Assembly (NCBI GenBank): GCA_019247715.1
Contig: JAFBAO010000023.1
Span: 25,581-89,580, forward strand
Origin: Caulobacteraceae bacterium
Lineage (GTDB): Bacteria > Pseudomonadota > Alphaproteobacteria > Caulobacterales > Caulobacteraceae
DNA: 64,000 nt
Reading direction: 5' to 3'
The notes below the pieces were generated by a model. That model saw only the letters and a list, made by a program, of their open reading frames with translations. It was not told the origin of the DNA and did not search any database. The translations under genes were made by a program, and so were the position numbers. Of the stretch, positions 1 to 9,391 are shown piece after piece (within the stretch, counting starts at the first letter, position 1; each line of letters begins with the position of its first letter).

Positions 1-1
1 C

Positions 2-1258
2 CTGGCGGACCGGCTGCGTCCGCAGTCCCTGGACGAGGTGGTGGGGCAGGACCATCTGCTGGGGCCGGGCGGGCCGATCCGGCGGATGGCCGAGGCCCGC
101 CGGCTGGCGTCGATGATCCTGTGGGGGCCGCCCGGGACCGGCAAGACCACCATCGCCCGGCTGCTGGCCAAGGAGGCCGGCTATCAGTTCCAGCAGCTCT
201 CGGCCGTCTTCTCCGGCGTCGCCGACCTCAAGAAGGCCTTCGAGGCCGCGCGTGGGCGCCGCGCGGCGGGCCAGTCGACCTTGCTGTTCGTGGACGAGAT
301 CCACCGTTTCAACCGCGCCCAGCAGGACGGTTTCCTGCCGTTCGTGGAGGAAGGGGTGGTGACCCTGGTGGGGGCGACCACGGAGAACCCGTCGTTCGAG
401 CTGAACGGGGCGCTCCTCTCGAGGTGCCAGGTGTTCGTGCTGAAGCGACTGGACGATGAAGCGCTGGGCGCGCTCCTCGCCAAGGCCGAGGCCTTCGAGG
501 GCCGGACGCTGCCCCTGACTGCCGAAGCGCGCACGGCGATGATCGCGCTCGCAGACGGCGACGGCCGCTACGTGCTTTCCCTGGCCGAGACCCTCTTCAA
601 CATCGCTTCCGAGGCCCCGCTCGCGACCGCCGAGATGGCCCAGGCGCTGCAGAAGCGCAGCCCCGCCTACGACAAGGACCGGGAGGAGCATTACAACCTG
701 ATCTCGGCCCTCCACAAATCGGTGCGGGGCTCGGACCCGGACGCGGCTCTCTACTGGCTTGCCCGAATGCTGGAGGGCGGCGAGGACCCGCTCTATATCG
801 CCCGCCGGCTGGTGCGGATGGCGAGCGAAGACATCGGCGAGGCCGACCCCCTGTCGCTGCTGGTCGCGGTGGCCGCCAAGGACGCCTACGATTTCCTGGG
901 AAGCCCCGAGGGTGAGCTGGCGCTCGCCCAGGCCTGCGTGCACATGGCGAGCGCGCCCAAGTCCAACGCCGCCTACACGGCCTTCGGGGCGGCCCGGCGG
1001 ATGGCCCGCGAGACCGGCTCCCTGATCCCCCCGGCCCATATCCGCAACGCTCCGACCAAGCTGATGAAGGAGCTCGGCTACGGAGCGGGTTATCAGTACG
1101 ACCCCGACACCGAGGAGGGATTCTCCGGTCAGGGCTACTTCCCCGACGGTGTGGAGCGGCGGACCTTCTATGCGCCCAAAGGGGAGGGGGCCGAGGCCCG
1201 GGTGAAGGAGCGTCTGCAGCGCTGGGCGGCGCTGCGCGCCAAGAAGGGGGGCGCATGA
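2..1258 (+). CDS. rarA: Replication-associated recombination protein A (RarA/MgsA), 5' end outside window
   Basis: AAA+ ATPase of the RarA/MgsA/WHIP family, which acts at stalled replication forks together with SSB and the clamp-loader fold. The reading frame is open from the first bases and reads a typical family N-terminus (LADRLRP, DEVVGQ), so the start codon lies upstream of the window; the first internal ATG at 38 is not the true start. Walker A GPPGTGKTT lies at about 125-155, Walker B LLFVDEIHR at about 281-305 and the sensor-1 segment GATTENPSF at about 371-398. The C-terminal half has the MgsA tetramerisation region, with ASEDIGEADP and GYLP-like GQGYFPDG. The stop overlaps the next start as ATGA, implying translational coupling to the pseudouridine synthase genes. 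Length fits the family of about 430 residues. Confidence 0.96.
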   Translation: MADRLRPQSLDEVVGQDHLLGPGGPIRRMAEARRLASMILWGPPGTGKTTIARLLAKEAGYQFQQLSAVFSGVADLKKAFEAARGRRAAGQSTLLFVDEIHRFNRAQQDGFLPFVEEGVVTLVGATTENPSFELNGALLSRCQVFVLKRLDDEALGALLAKAEAFEGRTLPLTAEARTAMIALADGDGRYVLSLAETLFNIASEAPLATAEMAQALQKRSPAYDKDREEHYNLISALHKSVRGSDPDAALYWLARMLEGGEDPLYIARRLVRMASEDIGEADPLSLLVAVAAKDAYDFLGSPEGELALAQACVHMASAPKSNAAYTAFGAARRMARETGSLIPPAHIRNAPTKLMKELGYGAGYQYDPDTEEGFSGQGYFPDGVERRTFYAPKGEGAEARVKERLQRWAALRAKKGGA

Positions 1259-1977
1259 AGGCGCTCGGCCCCGGCGAGGCCGCCTTCGCAAGGTCCCTGG
1301 CGATCTACGAGGACGACCAGATCATCGCCTTCGACAAGCCGCCGGGCCTATCCAGCCAGGGAGGACGGATCGCAGCGGCGACCCTCGACGACCTCCTGGC
1401 CGCCTTCGCGCGGCCGAACGGCAAGCGGCCCCGGCTCGTCCACCGGCTGGACCGCGACACCTCCGGCGTCATCCTGGCGGCCAAGACCAAGCCCGCCGCG
1501 AGCTACCTGGGCAAGGCGCTCATGGGCCGCCGGATCAAGAAGACCTATCTGGCCGTCGTGGCGCCCGCTGCGCCCAACCCGCCGCAGGGCCGCATAGAAA
1601 CCCCCTTGAAGCGGGCCTCGCTCGGGCGTGAGGTCCACATGCGCGTCTGCGAGCCCGACGACCCGGGCGCCGAGAGCGCCTCTACCGGCTATCGCACCTT
1701 GGCCGCCGGCGAGGAGGCCGCCCTGGTGGAGCTTCGGCCCCACACCGGCCGGATGCACCAGCTGCGCGCGCACATGGCATCCATCGGGCGGCCGATCGCC
1801 GGCGATGCGCGCTATGGCGGGGCCTTGGCGCTCGGCGGCGCGCCGGTCCCCAGGCTGATGCTGCATGCGGCGGCGCTGGAGTTCGTGGATCCGGGCGGTG
1901 CGCGTCGAAGGCTCGAAGCGCCGCTGCCGGCCGACATGGGTGACCTGCTGGCCGCGCTGGGGCTTGCGAGGCCCTGA
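1255..1977 (+). CDS. RluA-family RNA pseudouridine synthase without S4 domain
   Basis: Isomerises uridine to pseudouridine in structured RNA, probably rRNA or tRNA. The 240-residue protein is a bare catalytic domain: the RluA signature HRLDRDTSG lies at residues 63-71 with the catalytic Asp at about 66, followed by KTYLAVV and the HTGRMHQLRAHM motif near residue 162. There is no N-terminal S4 domain, unlike the next gene. Its start overlaps the rarA stop (ATGA) and its stop overlaps the next start (TGATG), so it is the middle cistron of a coupled trio. The exact target uridine cannot be read from sequence. Confidence 0.93.
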   Translation: MKALGPGEAAFARSLAIYEDDQIIAFDKPPGLSSQGGRIAAATLDDLLAAFARPNGKRPRLVHRLDRDTSGVILAAKTKPAASYLGKALMGRRIKKTYLAVVAPAAPNPPQGRIETPLKRASLGREVHMRVCEPDDPGAESASTGYRTLAAGEEAALVELRPHTGRMHQLRAHMASIGRPIAGDARYGGALALGGAPVPRLMLHAAALEFVDPGGARRRLEAPLPADMGDLLAALGLARP

Positions 1978-3053
1978 TGGCAGAGGTGCTCACCCTCACC
2001 GTGGAGGCCGCCGACGACGGCGTGCGGCTCGATCGCTGGTTCCGGCGGCGCTGGCCGCACCTCACCAACATCCAGATCCAGAAGCTTGCCCGCAGCGGCC
2101 AGATCCGGGTCAACGGCGGCAGGGCGAAGGCGGAGACCCGGCTGCCCGCCGGCGCCCAGGTGCGTGTCCCGCCGCTTCCCGAGGCGACCGCCATCGATCG
2201 GCCGGCGACGATCTCGCCGAGGGAGGCGGCCTTCGCCCGCAGCCTCGTCCTCTACGAGGACGACCAAGTGCTGGCCCTCAACAAGCCGGCGGGCCTGGCC
2301 GTGCAGGGCGGCACCAAGACCGAGCGGCACGTGGATGGGCTGACGCTCGCCTGGGGCGAGGGGCTGGAGCGCCCGAGACTCGCACACCGGCTCGACCGCG
2401 ACACCTCCGGGGTGCTGGTGTTGGGCAAGAGCCCCGCCGCCGCGGCGCGGCTCGCCGGCGCCTTCGCGCACCGGCGCACGCAGAAGATCTACTGGGCGAT
2501 CGTCGCGGGGGTTCCCAAGCCCCAGCAGGGGACGATCGAGCTGGCGCTCGCCAAGCGCGGGGTGGGCGATCGCGAGATGATGACCCCGGCCGGGCTGAAG
2601 GACCCCAAGGCCGAGCCCGCGGTGACCGATTTTTCCACCCTGTCGCGGGCGGGCCAGACCGCCGCCTGGCTGGCGCTTCGGCCGGTGACCGGCCGCACCC
2701 ACCAGCTCCGCGCCCACCTCCTGGCCATCGGCCATCCGATCCTGGGCGATCCGAAATACAACACCGAGGGCTCGCAGGCGCTGTCGGGGGCGCTGAAGCT
2801 TCAGCTCCATGCGCGGCGGATCGTGCTGCCGCATCCGAGGGGCGGCGAACTCGTCATCGAGGCGCCGCTCAGCCCCGAGATGCGCGCCGGCTTCGACCGT
2901 TTTGGTTTTGCGGAGGCCGAGGCGCCGGTGGATCCCTTCGCGGCGCTGGTGCGGCCGCGCGGTCCCGCCGCCGCGAAGCGCGGATCTAGGCCGTCCCCGC
3001 CGCCGGCGCCTGGACGAGAGCCCGCAGCTCCAGCTCGCGGCCGCCCTCGATGA
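1977..3053 (+). CDS. RluC/RluD-type pseudouridine synthase with S4 domain
   Basis: A 358-residue RluA-superfamily enzyme with an N-terminal S4 RNA-binding domain (residues about 15-60, VRLDRWFRRR then IRVNGGRAK) and the catalytic signature HRLDRDTSG with Asp at about residue 140. The RTHQLRAHL motif follows near residue 240. This architecture is that of RluC/RluD, which modify 23S rRNA. It starts inside the stop of the preceding synthase. The last 40 or so residues are a low-complexity Pro/Arg/Ala tail whose DNA overlaps a convergent small ORF, so the natural C-terminus may have drifted. Two adjacent RluA-family genes of different architecture suggest distinct targets. Confidence 0.93.
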   Translation: MAEVLTLTVEAADDGVRLDRWFRRRWPHLTNIQIQKLARSGQIRVNGGRAKAETRLPAGAQVRVPPLPEATAIDRPATISPREAAFARSLVLYEDDQVLALNKPAGLAVQGGTKTERHVDGLTLAWGEGLERPRLAHRLDRDTSGVLVLGKSPAAAARLAGAFAHRRTQKIYWAIVAGVPKPQQGTIELALAKRGVGDREMMTPAGLKDPKAEPAVTDFSTLSRAGQTAAWLALRPVTGRTHQLRAHLLAIGHPILGDPKYNTEGSQALSGALKLQLHARRIVLPHPRGGELVIEAPLSPEMRAGFDRFGFAEAEAPVDPFAALVRPRGPAAAKRGSRPSPPPAPGREPAAPARGRPR

Positions 3054-3192
3054 GCAGGACCGCCTGGGCCTCCAGCATCTCCCGCATCTGGCCCTCGGGA
3101 AGGGCCCTGGCGCGCTCGCGCAGCCTGCGCCCCTGCTCGCCGAGCGCCTTGGCGCGGCTGCGAAGGCGAATGATCTTCGGGTCGCCGTCCAT
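2986..3192 (-). CDS. Small charged hypothetical protein (68 aa)
   Basis: Not a family I can name. The protein starts MDGDPKIIRLRSRAKAL and is rich in Arg, Glu and Leu, with a helical or coiled-coil look (ALGEQGRRLRERARALPEGQM). Amino-acid make-up looks more protein-like than the usual reverse-strand shadow in GC-rich DNA. It overlaps the 3' end of the forward rluC-like gene by about 68 bases in convergent orientation. The frame extends upstream to 3375, but the ATG at 3192 gives the better N-terminus. I see no good ribosome binding site, so it could be spurious. Confidence 0.45.
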   Translation of the reverse strand: MDGDPKIIRLRSRAKALGEQGRRLRERARALPEGQMREMLEAQAVLLIEGGRELELRALVQAPAAGTA

Positions 3193-3373
3193 GACCGCGA
3201 TTAGACCATGCCCTGACGCCGGCGCGCCACTGGTCGCGGCGCCGGGGAACACGATCGTGTCCGGGCCCGCCACTGTCGGATTGTCGTGAGGCTTGCGCCG
3301 GCGCGCGGATGGCCTAACTGCGGTCGCTCGCTCCCCTGGAAGGTGGTTCCGCTTGGCCCGCCACGATGACCCC

Positions 3374-4075
3374 ATGGAACTGCGCCGTCGCTTCTATCGC
3401 GACGTCGACTGGGCGCCGGCCGAAGGCGGCTTCGCGGTCCGTCTCGACAAACGCACGCCGCGTTCGCCGCTTGGCCGGCCGCTCGTCCTGCCCAACGAGC
3501 GGCTGGCGCGGCTCTGCGCCGAGGAGTGGGAGATGCAGGGCGAGCACATCCGGCCCGCCTCCATGCCCGCCACCCGGCTCGCCTGGACGGCGATCGATCG
3601 GGCCGCCGACGCCCGGGCGGGGCTCGCCGCCGAGCTGGCCCGCTACGCCGGCGCCGACCTCCTCTGCTATTTCGCCGACGGTCCGGACGAGCTGGTGCGC
3701 CGCCAGGCCGTGCAGTGGGGCCCGCTGATCGAATGGGCGGAGACGACCCTGGGGGTGACCTTCCGCCGCGCCCAGGGGATCAGCCACCGGCCGCAACCGG
3801 AGGCGACTCTGCGCAGGCTCGAGCAGCTCGCCGGCGAATCCTGCGACTTCACCCTGACCGGGCTCGTGTTCGGAGCGGGGCTGTTCGGCTCGGCCGTCCT
3901 AGCCTTCGCGGTCTGCCGCGCCGCGCTGGACGGCGAGGCTGCTTTCGGCCTCTCCCGGCTCGACGAGGCGTTTCAGGAGGAGCGCTGGGGGGTGGACGCC
4001 GAAGCCGCGGAGCGGACCGAAGCGCGGGCGGCGGAAGCGCGGATGCTGGGGCGCTGGTTCGAGGCCCTGCGCTGA
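3374..4075 (+). CDS. ATP12-family F1-ATPase assembly chaperone
   Basis: ATP12 proteins bind the alpha subunit of F1-ATPase and help assemble the hexamer; alphaproteobacteria and mitochondria share them. The protein shows the family pattern: [23 protein letters not shown] at the N-terminus, [23 protein letters not shown], then [21 protein letters not shown] and a C-terminal [11 protein letters not shown] chose the ATG at 3374 (233 aa), because it starts directly at [10 protein letters not shown]; the longer frame from 3293 adds an Arg-rich stretch typical of untranslated GC-rich DNA. Placement just before pccB is common in this bacterial group. Confidence 0.92.
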   Translation: MELRRRFYRDVDWAPAEGGFAVRLDKRTPRSPLGRPLVLPNERLARLCAEEWEMQGEHIRPASMPATRLAWTAIDRAADARAGLAAELARYAGADLLCYFADGPDELVRRQAVQWGPLIEWAETTLGVTFRRAQGISHRPQPEATLRRLEQLAGESCDFTLTGLVFGAGLFGSAVLAFAVCRAALDGEAAFGLSRLDEAFQEERWGVDAEAAERTEARAAEARMLGRWFEALR

Positions 4076-4184
4076 AACCGCCCTTCCCGGCGAGCGGGGA
4101 TGGAGCACGCCTCCGGCTGCTTGCCATGGGGCCGGTCGGCCGCTAGGCCTCCGCCGACATCCGGTCACAACCAAGGCGGGGCGA

Positions 4185-5717
4185 ATGCAGCATATTCTCG
4201 AAGAGCTGGACAAGCGGCGCGCCCAGGCGCGGGCGGGCGGCGGCGAGCGGCGGATCGCCTCGCAGCACGCCAAGGGCAAGCTCAGCGCCCGCGAGCGGAT
4301 CGACCTGCTGCTGGACGAGCAATCCTTCGAGGAGTTCGACATGTTCGTCGAGCACCGCAGCCACGACTTCGGGATGGAGGAGCAGCGGATTCCCGGCGAC
4401 GGGGTGGTCACCGGCTGGGGCACCATCAGCGGCCGGGTGGTCTACGTGTTCTCCAAGGATTTCACGGTCTTCGGAGGCTCGCTTTCCAAGGCCCACGCCG
4501 AGAAGATCGTCAAGGTCCAGGAAATGGCCGCCCGCAACGGCGCGCCGATCATCGGCCTCTTCGACGCGGGCGGGGCGCGGATCCAGGAGGGCGTCGACAG
4601 TCTGGCCGGCTACGCCGACATCTTCCTGCAGAACGTGCTCTCCTCGGGGGTCATTCCCCAGATCAGCGTCATCATGGGCCCCTGCGCGGGCGGGGACGTC
4701 TATTCGCCGGCCATGACCGACTTCATCTTCATGGTGAAGGACACGGCCTACATGTACGTGACCGGGCCCGACGTGGTGAAGACGGTCATCAACGAGGACG
4801 TCAGCCACGAGGATCTCGGCGGCTACCGCGTCCACGCCCTGAAGTCGGGTGTCGCCGACGGCGCATTCGAGAACGACCTGGAGGCGCTTTCCCAGGTGCG
4901 CCGGCTGGTGGACTTCCTGCCGCTCTCCAACCGGGAAAAGCCGCCGCTCCGCGACAGCTACGACGATCCCGAGCGCGAGGAACCGTCGCTGGACACCCTC
5001 GTCCCCCTCAACCCCAACCAGCCCTACGACATGAAGGAGCTCATCCTGAAGGTCGTGGACGAGGCGGATTTCTTCGAGATCTCACCAGATTACGCGAAGA
5101 ACATCATCACCGGGTTCGGGCGCATGGACGGCGAGACGGTGGGCTTCGTTGCGAACCAGCCCCAGGTGCTGGCCGGCGTGCTCGACATCGACGCCAGCCG
5201 CAAGGCCGCGCGGTTCGTGCGCTTCTGCGACGCCTTCAACATCCCCATCGTCACCTTCGTGGACGTGCCGGGCTTCATGCCGGGGACCAAGCAGGAGCAG
5301 GGCGCGCTCATCAAGCACGGCGCCAAGCTGCTCTTCGCCTATGCCGAGGCCACCGCGCCCAAGGTCACCCTGATCACCCGCAAGGCCTACGGCGGGGCCT
5401 TCGACGTCATGAGCTCCAAGAACATCCGCGGCGACGTCAACTACGCCTGGCCAACCGCCGAGATCGCGGTGATGGGGCCCAAGCAGGCGGTGGAGATCAT
5501 CTTCCGCGCCGACATCGGCGATGCGAAGAAGCTGGCCGAGCGGGAGGCGGAGTACAAGGCGCACTTCGCCAACCCTTTCGTCGCCGCCTCGCGGGGCTAT
5601 ATCGACGACGTGATCATGCCGCGCGGCACCCGCCGGCGGATCGTGCGGGCGCTGAAGAGCCTGAAGAACAAGCAGCTCTCCAACCCCTGGAAGAAGCACG
5701 ACAACATTCCGCTCTGA
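4185..5717 (+). CDS. pccB: Propionyl-CoA carboxylase beta (carboxyltransferase) subunit
   Basis: Transfers the carboxyl group from biotin to an acyl-CoA, most likely propionyl-CoA to methylmalonyl-CoA. The 510-residue length and both carboxyltransferase halves are typical: [15 protein letters not shown] near the N-terminus, [12 protein letters not shown], an oxyanion-type [12 protein letters not shown], a second [14 protein letters not shown] and [12 protein letters not shown]. The Asp in GGAFDVM matches the residue that in studied PccB/AccB pairs favours propionyl over acetyl substrates, so PccB is preferred over a generic AccD. A purine-rich AAGGCGGGG precedes the ATG. The partner alpha gene lies downstream, after the reverse-strand msrB. 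Confidence 0.94.
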   Translation: MQHILEELDKRRAQARAGGGERRIASQHAKGKLSARERIDLLLDEQSFEEFDMFVEHRSHDFGMEEQRIPGDGVVTGWGTISGRVVYVFSKDFTVFGGSLSKAHAEKIVKVQEMAARNGAPIIGLFDAGGARIQEGVDSLAGYADIFLQNVLSSGVIPQISVIMGPCAGGDVYSPAMTDFIFMVKDTAYMYVTGPDVVKTVINEDVSHEDLGGYRVHALKSGVADGAFENDLEALSQVRRLVDFLPLSNREKPPLRDSYDDPEREEPSLDTLVPLNPNQPYDMKELILKVVDEADFFEISPDYAKNIITGFGRMDGETVGFVANQPQVLAGVLDIDASRKAARFVRFCDAFNIPIVTFVDVPGFMPGTKQEQGALIKHGAKLLFAYAEATAPKVTLITRKAYGGAFDVMSSKNIRGDVNYAWPTAEIAVMGPKQAVEIIFRADIGDAKKLAEREAEYKAHFANPFVAASRGYIDDVIMPRGTRRRIVRALKSLKNKQLSNPWKKHDNIPL

Positions 5718-5747
5718 GGGCGCGCGCTGCGGGCTCTCGGAACCGCC

Positions 5748-6239
5748 TCAGGCGGCCAGGCGGTCTCCGCGCCCCAGCGGATCGGGGAGGGGATCGCCCG
5801 CCCTCACGAACTGCAACGAGACCGAGTTGATGCAGTAGCGCAGCCCCGTGGGCCTCGGGCCGTCCGGGAACACGTGGCCCTGGTGGGAGTCGCAGCGCGC
5901 GCAGCGAGTCTCGATGCGCACCATGCCGTAGCTGGTGTCCTTGATCGCCCGGACGTGGTCTTCGTCAAAGGGGGCGTAGAAGCTCGGCCAGCCGGTGCCG
6001 CTCTCGAACTTGGTCACCGCCTTGAAAAGCGGCAGCCCGCAGAGCCGGCAGCAGTAGACGCCGTCCTCCTTGTTGGCCAGCAGGCCGCCGCAGAAGGGCG
6101 CCTCGGTGCCGTGGTGCAGCAGAACGTCGCGCTCCTCCTGCGTGAGGGAGGCCTCGAGCCGAGTCCGCTGCTCCGGCGAGGGCGGAGAAAGGTCGAATCC
6201 TGAGCTGGAGCGCGACTTCTGGGCGGTGTTGGCGGTCAC
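5748..6239 (-). CDS. msrB: Peptide-methionine (R)-S-oxide reductase MsrB
   Basis: Reduces the R-epimer of methionine sulfoxide in proteins. Two zinc-binding CxxC pairs (CRLC and CARC), the GTGWPSFY core, [10 protein letters not shown] and the catalytic-cysteine motif [11 protein letters not shown] identify it. I place the start at the GTG at 6239 (163 aa) because a clean GGAGG lies eight bases upstream (plus-strand CCTCC at 6248-6252); the longer ATG start at 6269 has no such site and would bury the ribosome binding site in the coding region. It sits reversed between pccB and pccA, with a gap of about 100 bases to pccA that must hold both 5' regions. Confidence 0.95.
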   Translation of the reverse strand: MTANTAQKSRSSSGFDLSPPSPEQRTRLEASLTQEERDVLLHHGTEAPFCGGLLANKEDGVYCCRLCGLPLFKAVTKFESGTGWPSFYAPFDEDHVRAIKDTSYGMVRIETRCARCDSHQGHVFPDGPRPTGLRYCINSVSLQFVRAGDPLPDPLGRGDRLAA

Positions 6240-6344
6240 GGAAATATCCTCCGAGAAGGGGCGCGTCACGGTGGGGGTTGTCAGGGCGCGCCTTTGTCGT
6301 CTAACCCGCGCAGGATAATGCGAATTTCTGCGTAGGGCAGGGGC

Positions 6345-8345
6345 TTGTTCTCCAAAATCCTGATCGCCAACCGCGGCGAGATCGCCGTGCGGATCATCGG
6401 CACATGCCGCAAGATGGGCATCGCCACGGTGGTCGTCTACTCCGAGGCCGACGCGGGCAGCCTAGCGGTGGAGATGGCCGACGAGTCCGTGCCGATCGGT
6501 CCGCCGCCAGCGGCCCAGTCCTATCTGGTGGCCGAGAAGATCATCGCCGCCTGCCGGGCCACCGGCGCCGAGGCGGTGCACCCGGGCTTCGGCTTCCTCT
6601 CCGAGCGGGCCGAGTTCGCCCGCGCCTGCGCCGCCGAGGGCCTGGTGTTCATCGGCCCCAATCCGGGCGCCATCGACGCCATGGGCGACAAGATCGCCTC
6701 CAAGCGCAAGGCTCTGGAGGCCGGGGTGTCCTGTGTGCCCGGCTACGTCGGCGAGATCGAGGGCCCCGAGCACGCGGTCACCATCTCCGAGGAGATCGGC
6801 TATCCGGTGATGCTGAAGGCCTCGGCAGGGGGCGGCGGCAAGGGCATCCGGATCGCCTGGAACCGGCGCGACGTGAAGGAGGGGTTCTCGGCCGTCCGCG
6901 CCGAGGCGAAGGGGGCCTTCGGGGACGACCGGATCTTTATCGAGAAGTTCATCGTCGATCCGCGCCACATCGAGATCCAGGTGCTGGGCGACAAGCACGG
7001 CCAGGTCCTGCACCTCTTCGAGCGCGAGTGCTCCATCCAGCGTCGCAACCAGAAGGTCATCGAGGAGGCGCCATCGCCCCTCCTGGACGCCACGACCCGC
7101 GCGGCCATGGGAGCGCAGGCGGTCGCGCTCGCCAAGGCGGTGGGCTACGATTCGGCCGGCACGGTGGAATTCGTCGCCGGCCAGGACAAGTCCTTCTACT
7201 TCCTGGAGATGAACACCCGCCTGCAGGTGGAGCATCCGGTCACCGAGCTCATCACTGGCCTCGATCTCGTCGAGCAGATGATCCGCGTCGCCGCCGGAGA
7301 GAAGCTTGGCTTCTCCCAGAAGGATCTCGCCATCAACGGCTGGGCGATCGAGAGCCGCATCTACGCCGAGGACCCTTATCGCGGCTTCCTGCCCTCGATC
7401 GGGCGGCTGGTCCGCTACCATGCGCCCAAGGAGGGCAAGCGCGACGGCTTCATCGTCCGCAATGACGCGGGCGTGCGCGAGGGCGACGAGATCTCGATGT
7501 TCTACGACCCGATGATCTCCAAGCTCGCCGCCTGGGGCCCCGACCGGGGGGCGGCCATCGACGGCATGGGCCAGGCGCTGGAGGAGTTCCATATCGAGGG
7601 CCCGGCCCAGAACCTGCCGTTCCTGTCGGCGGTGATGGACCAGCCTAGGTTCCGCGAGGGCGCGCTTTCCACCGCCTACATCCCCGAGCAGTTTCCCGAC
7701 GGCTTCCAAGGCCTGGAGCCGACGCCCTGGCAGCTCAACGTCATGACCGCGGCGGCCTGCGCCATGCACCGGGTCCAGACCCGCCGCAACGGCCATGCTC
7801 TGTCGGGCCTGAAGCCGGCGCAGCCACGCGACGAGTGGATCGTGGTGATCGGCGACAAGAAGCGGCGCGTGCGTCTCGCCGACGCCGACGGAGGCCTGGA
7901 GGTGGAGCTGCTGGACGAGCAGCATCGGCTGGTGCTCTCCGCTGTCGACTGGAGACCGGGCCGGCCGGTGTTCCAGGGCGTCCTCGACGGGCGCCGATTC
8001 GCCGCCGAGGTGGCGCCGGCGGCCGAGGGCTTCCGCATCCGCCATCGCGCCGCACGCCAGCGGGTCCTGGTGCTGACCCCCATCTCCGCCGAGCTGCACG
8101 AGCGGTTGCCGGTGAAGCAGGCGGCCGACACCTCGCGCCTAGTCGTGTCGCCCATGCCGGGCCTCGTGGTCTCGGTGGAGGTGGTCGCCGGCCAGGAGGT
8201 GAAGTCCGGCGAGACCGTCTGCGTCGTCGAGGCCATGAAGATGCAGAACATCATCCGCGCCGAACGCGACGGGGTGATCAAGGCCGTGAACGCCAAGGCC
8301 GGCGACAGCGTCGCCGCCGACGAAGTCCTGGCGGAGTTCGGCTGA
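6345..8345 (+). CDS. pccA: Propionyl-CoA carboxylase alpha (biotin carboxylase/biotin carrier) subunit
   Basis: Carboxylates its own biotin with ATP and bicarbonate and presents it to PccB. Domains in order: biotin carboxylase N-domain (starts [16 protein letters not shown]), ATP-grasp with the [11 protein letters not shown] glycine loop near residue 162 and [16 protein letters not shown] near residue 290, biotin carboxylase C-domain to about 450, a BT-like linker to about 590 and a C-terminal biotinyl domain with [10 protein letters not shown], where the Lys is biotinylated. The start is TTG: the only upstream in-frame ATG (6318) runs into a TAG at 6333, and the TTG-encoded N-terminus is exactly the family's. 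The upstream AGGGCAGGGG is the likely ribosome binding site. Confidence 0.95.
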   Translation: MFSKILIANRGEIAVRIIGTCRKMGIATVVVYSEADAGSLAVEMADESVPIGPPPAAQSYLVAEKIIAACRATGAEAVHPGFGFLSERAEFARACAAEGLVFIGPNPGAIDAMGDKIASKRKALEAGVSCVPGYVGEIEGPEHAVTISEEIGYPVMLKASAGGGGKGIRIAWNRRDVKEGFSAVRAEAKGAFGDDRIFIEKFIVDPRHIEIQVLGDKHGQVLHLFERECSIQRRNQKVIEEAPSPLLDATTRAAMGAQAVALAKAVGYDSAGTVEFVAGQDKSFYFLEMNTRLQVEHPVTELITGLDLVEQMIRVAAGEKLGFSQKDLAINGWAIESRIYAEDPYRGFLPSIGRLVRYHAPKEGKRDGFIVRNDAGVREGDEISMFYDPMISKLAAWGPDRGAAIDGMGQALEEFHIEGPAQNLPFLSAVMDQPRFREGALSTAYIPEQFPDGFQGLEPTPWQLNVMTAAACAMHRVQTRRNGHALSGLKPAQPRDEWIVVIGDKKRRVRLADADGGLEVELLDEQHRLVLSAVDWRPGRPVFQGVLDGRRFAAEVAPAAEGFRIRHRAARQRVLVLTPISAELHERLPVKQAADTSRLVVSPMPGLVVSVEVVAGQEVKSGETVCVVEAMKMQNIIRAERDGVIKAVNAKAGDSVAADEVLAEFG

Positions 8346-8476
8346 GGCCCGAGTAAGAGCGGCCGTCTACGCCGTCGAGGCCAGTCCTCGCGAAGTCTTG
8401 ACACATTTGCGTTTGAGGCGAAGCATCCGCCGCGTGTCGGGTCGCCATGGAGACGGCGCGCACGGGGGAGACGTCT

Positions 8477-8920
8477 ATGAACTTCACCACTTTGCTGTTC
8501 GGCTTTCAGGGCCGTATTCGACGCACGCATTACTGGCTGGGCGCGATCGGCGCCGGTGTCGTCTTGGGCGTTGTCGGGATGATCATCGCCATGGTCTTCG
8601 GCGGAGGCGCGATGATGGCGGCCCAGGCCAACAACGGCGCCGGCGCCGCGGCCGGCGCCGGCATGGGCATCGTCGGGGGCATTCTCTATCTGGCGGTCCT
8701 GGTCGCCGCGGTCTGGATCAGCCTGGCGCTGCAGATCAAGCGCTGGCACGACCGCGACAAAGGCGCGATCTGGGTGCTGATCAACTTCATCCCGGTGATC
8801 GGGGGCCTGTGGGCCCTGGTGGAATGCGGCTTCCTGGACGGGACGGCCGGTCCCAACAAGTTCGGTCCTTCGCCGAAGGGGATCGAGGGCCCGGCCGCGC
8901 CGGCGCCGGCGGTGAGCTGA
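8477..8920 (+). CDS. DUF805 family inner-membrane protein
   Basis: A 147-residue membrane protein of the DUF805 family, with no established biochemical role. N-terminal FTTLLFGFQGRIRRTHYW, a hydrophobic Gly/Ala-rich segment, a second membrane segment at about 80-100, the family signature KRWHDRDKGAIW and a further membrane segment before the conserved GPNKFGPSP tail are all present. The ATG at 8477 is preferred over 8447, because GGGGGAG lies seven bases upstream and the protein then begins at the family's usual position. It is followed by a second, shorter DUF805 gene. Confidence 0.85.
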   Translation: MNFTTLLFGFQGRIRRTHYWLGAIGAGVVLGVVGMIIAMVFGGGAMMAAQANNGAGAAAGAGMGIVGGILYLAVLVAAVWISLALQIKRWHDRDKGAIWVLINFIPVIGGLWALVECGFLDGTAGPNKFGPSPKGIEGPAAPAPAVS

Positions 8921-8984
8921 CCCGGCTGCTTCCGCTTCCGCGGTTCGGCCGGTAAGTTCCGGCCGAACCTCGGCGGAGCGGCGG

Positions 8985-9386
8985 ATGAGCGGTCGGAGCG
9001 GCTGGACGGATCTCTTCTGGTCGGCCCAGGGGCGGCTGTCGCGCACGTCCTTCCTGGTCGCGGCGCTGGCGCTGATCGCCTTGGCGGCGACCTACGAGGC
9101 GGCGGTCGACGTCACGCTGCACTGGCTGACCGGCTGGTTCGTCTATCCGGCGCTGCTCTATTCGGGCGCCTGCGTGCTTTCCAAGCGCCTGCACGACCGG
9201 GGCCGCTCGGGTTGGTGGGCGGCCCTGGTGCTCTTCGCCCTGGTGGGGGTGTGGCCGCTGCCGCACGGGTTCGGCAGCTTTGTCTTTACGCTCGTGATCC
9301 TTTGGGCCGCCATCGAGCTAGGAGTCATGCACGGAGAGGACGGCGCCAACCGCTTCGGTCCGAGCCCCCTGGCCGCCGCCGCCTGA
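8985..9386 (+). CDS. DUF805 family inner-membrane protein (second copy)
   Basis: A 133-residue DUF805 protein, divergent from its upstream neighbour but with the same plan: WTDLFWSAQGRLSRTSF at the N-terminus, a membrane segment, the signature KRLHDRGRSGWW, two more hydrophobic segments and the C-terminal GANRFGPSP. A GGAG-type site precedes the ATG. Tandem DUF805 genes are common, and the two proteins may act together, but function is unknown. It ends five bases from the convergent topA stop. Confidence 0.85.
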   Translation: MSGRSGWTDLFWSAQGRLSRTSFLVAALALIALAATYEAAVDVTLHWLTGWFVYPALLYSGACVLSKRLHDRGRSGWWAALVLFALVGVWPLPHGFGSFVFTLVILWAAIELGVMHGEDGANRFGPSPLAAAA

Positions 9387-9391
9387 GGGGG

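Noticed and set aside
6462..8099. 545-residue reverse frame opposite pccA
   Set aside because: Shadow of a biotin carboxylase gene; composition is dominated by His/Asp/Gly/Leu patterns typical of antisense frames.
8398..8426. TTGACA followed 17 bases later by AAGCAT, a possible promoter for the DUF805 gene
   Set aside because: The -35 is perfect but the -10 matches only three of six bases, so it could be chance.
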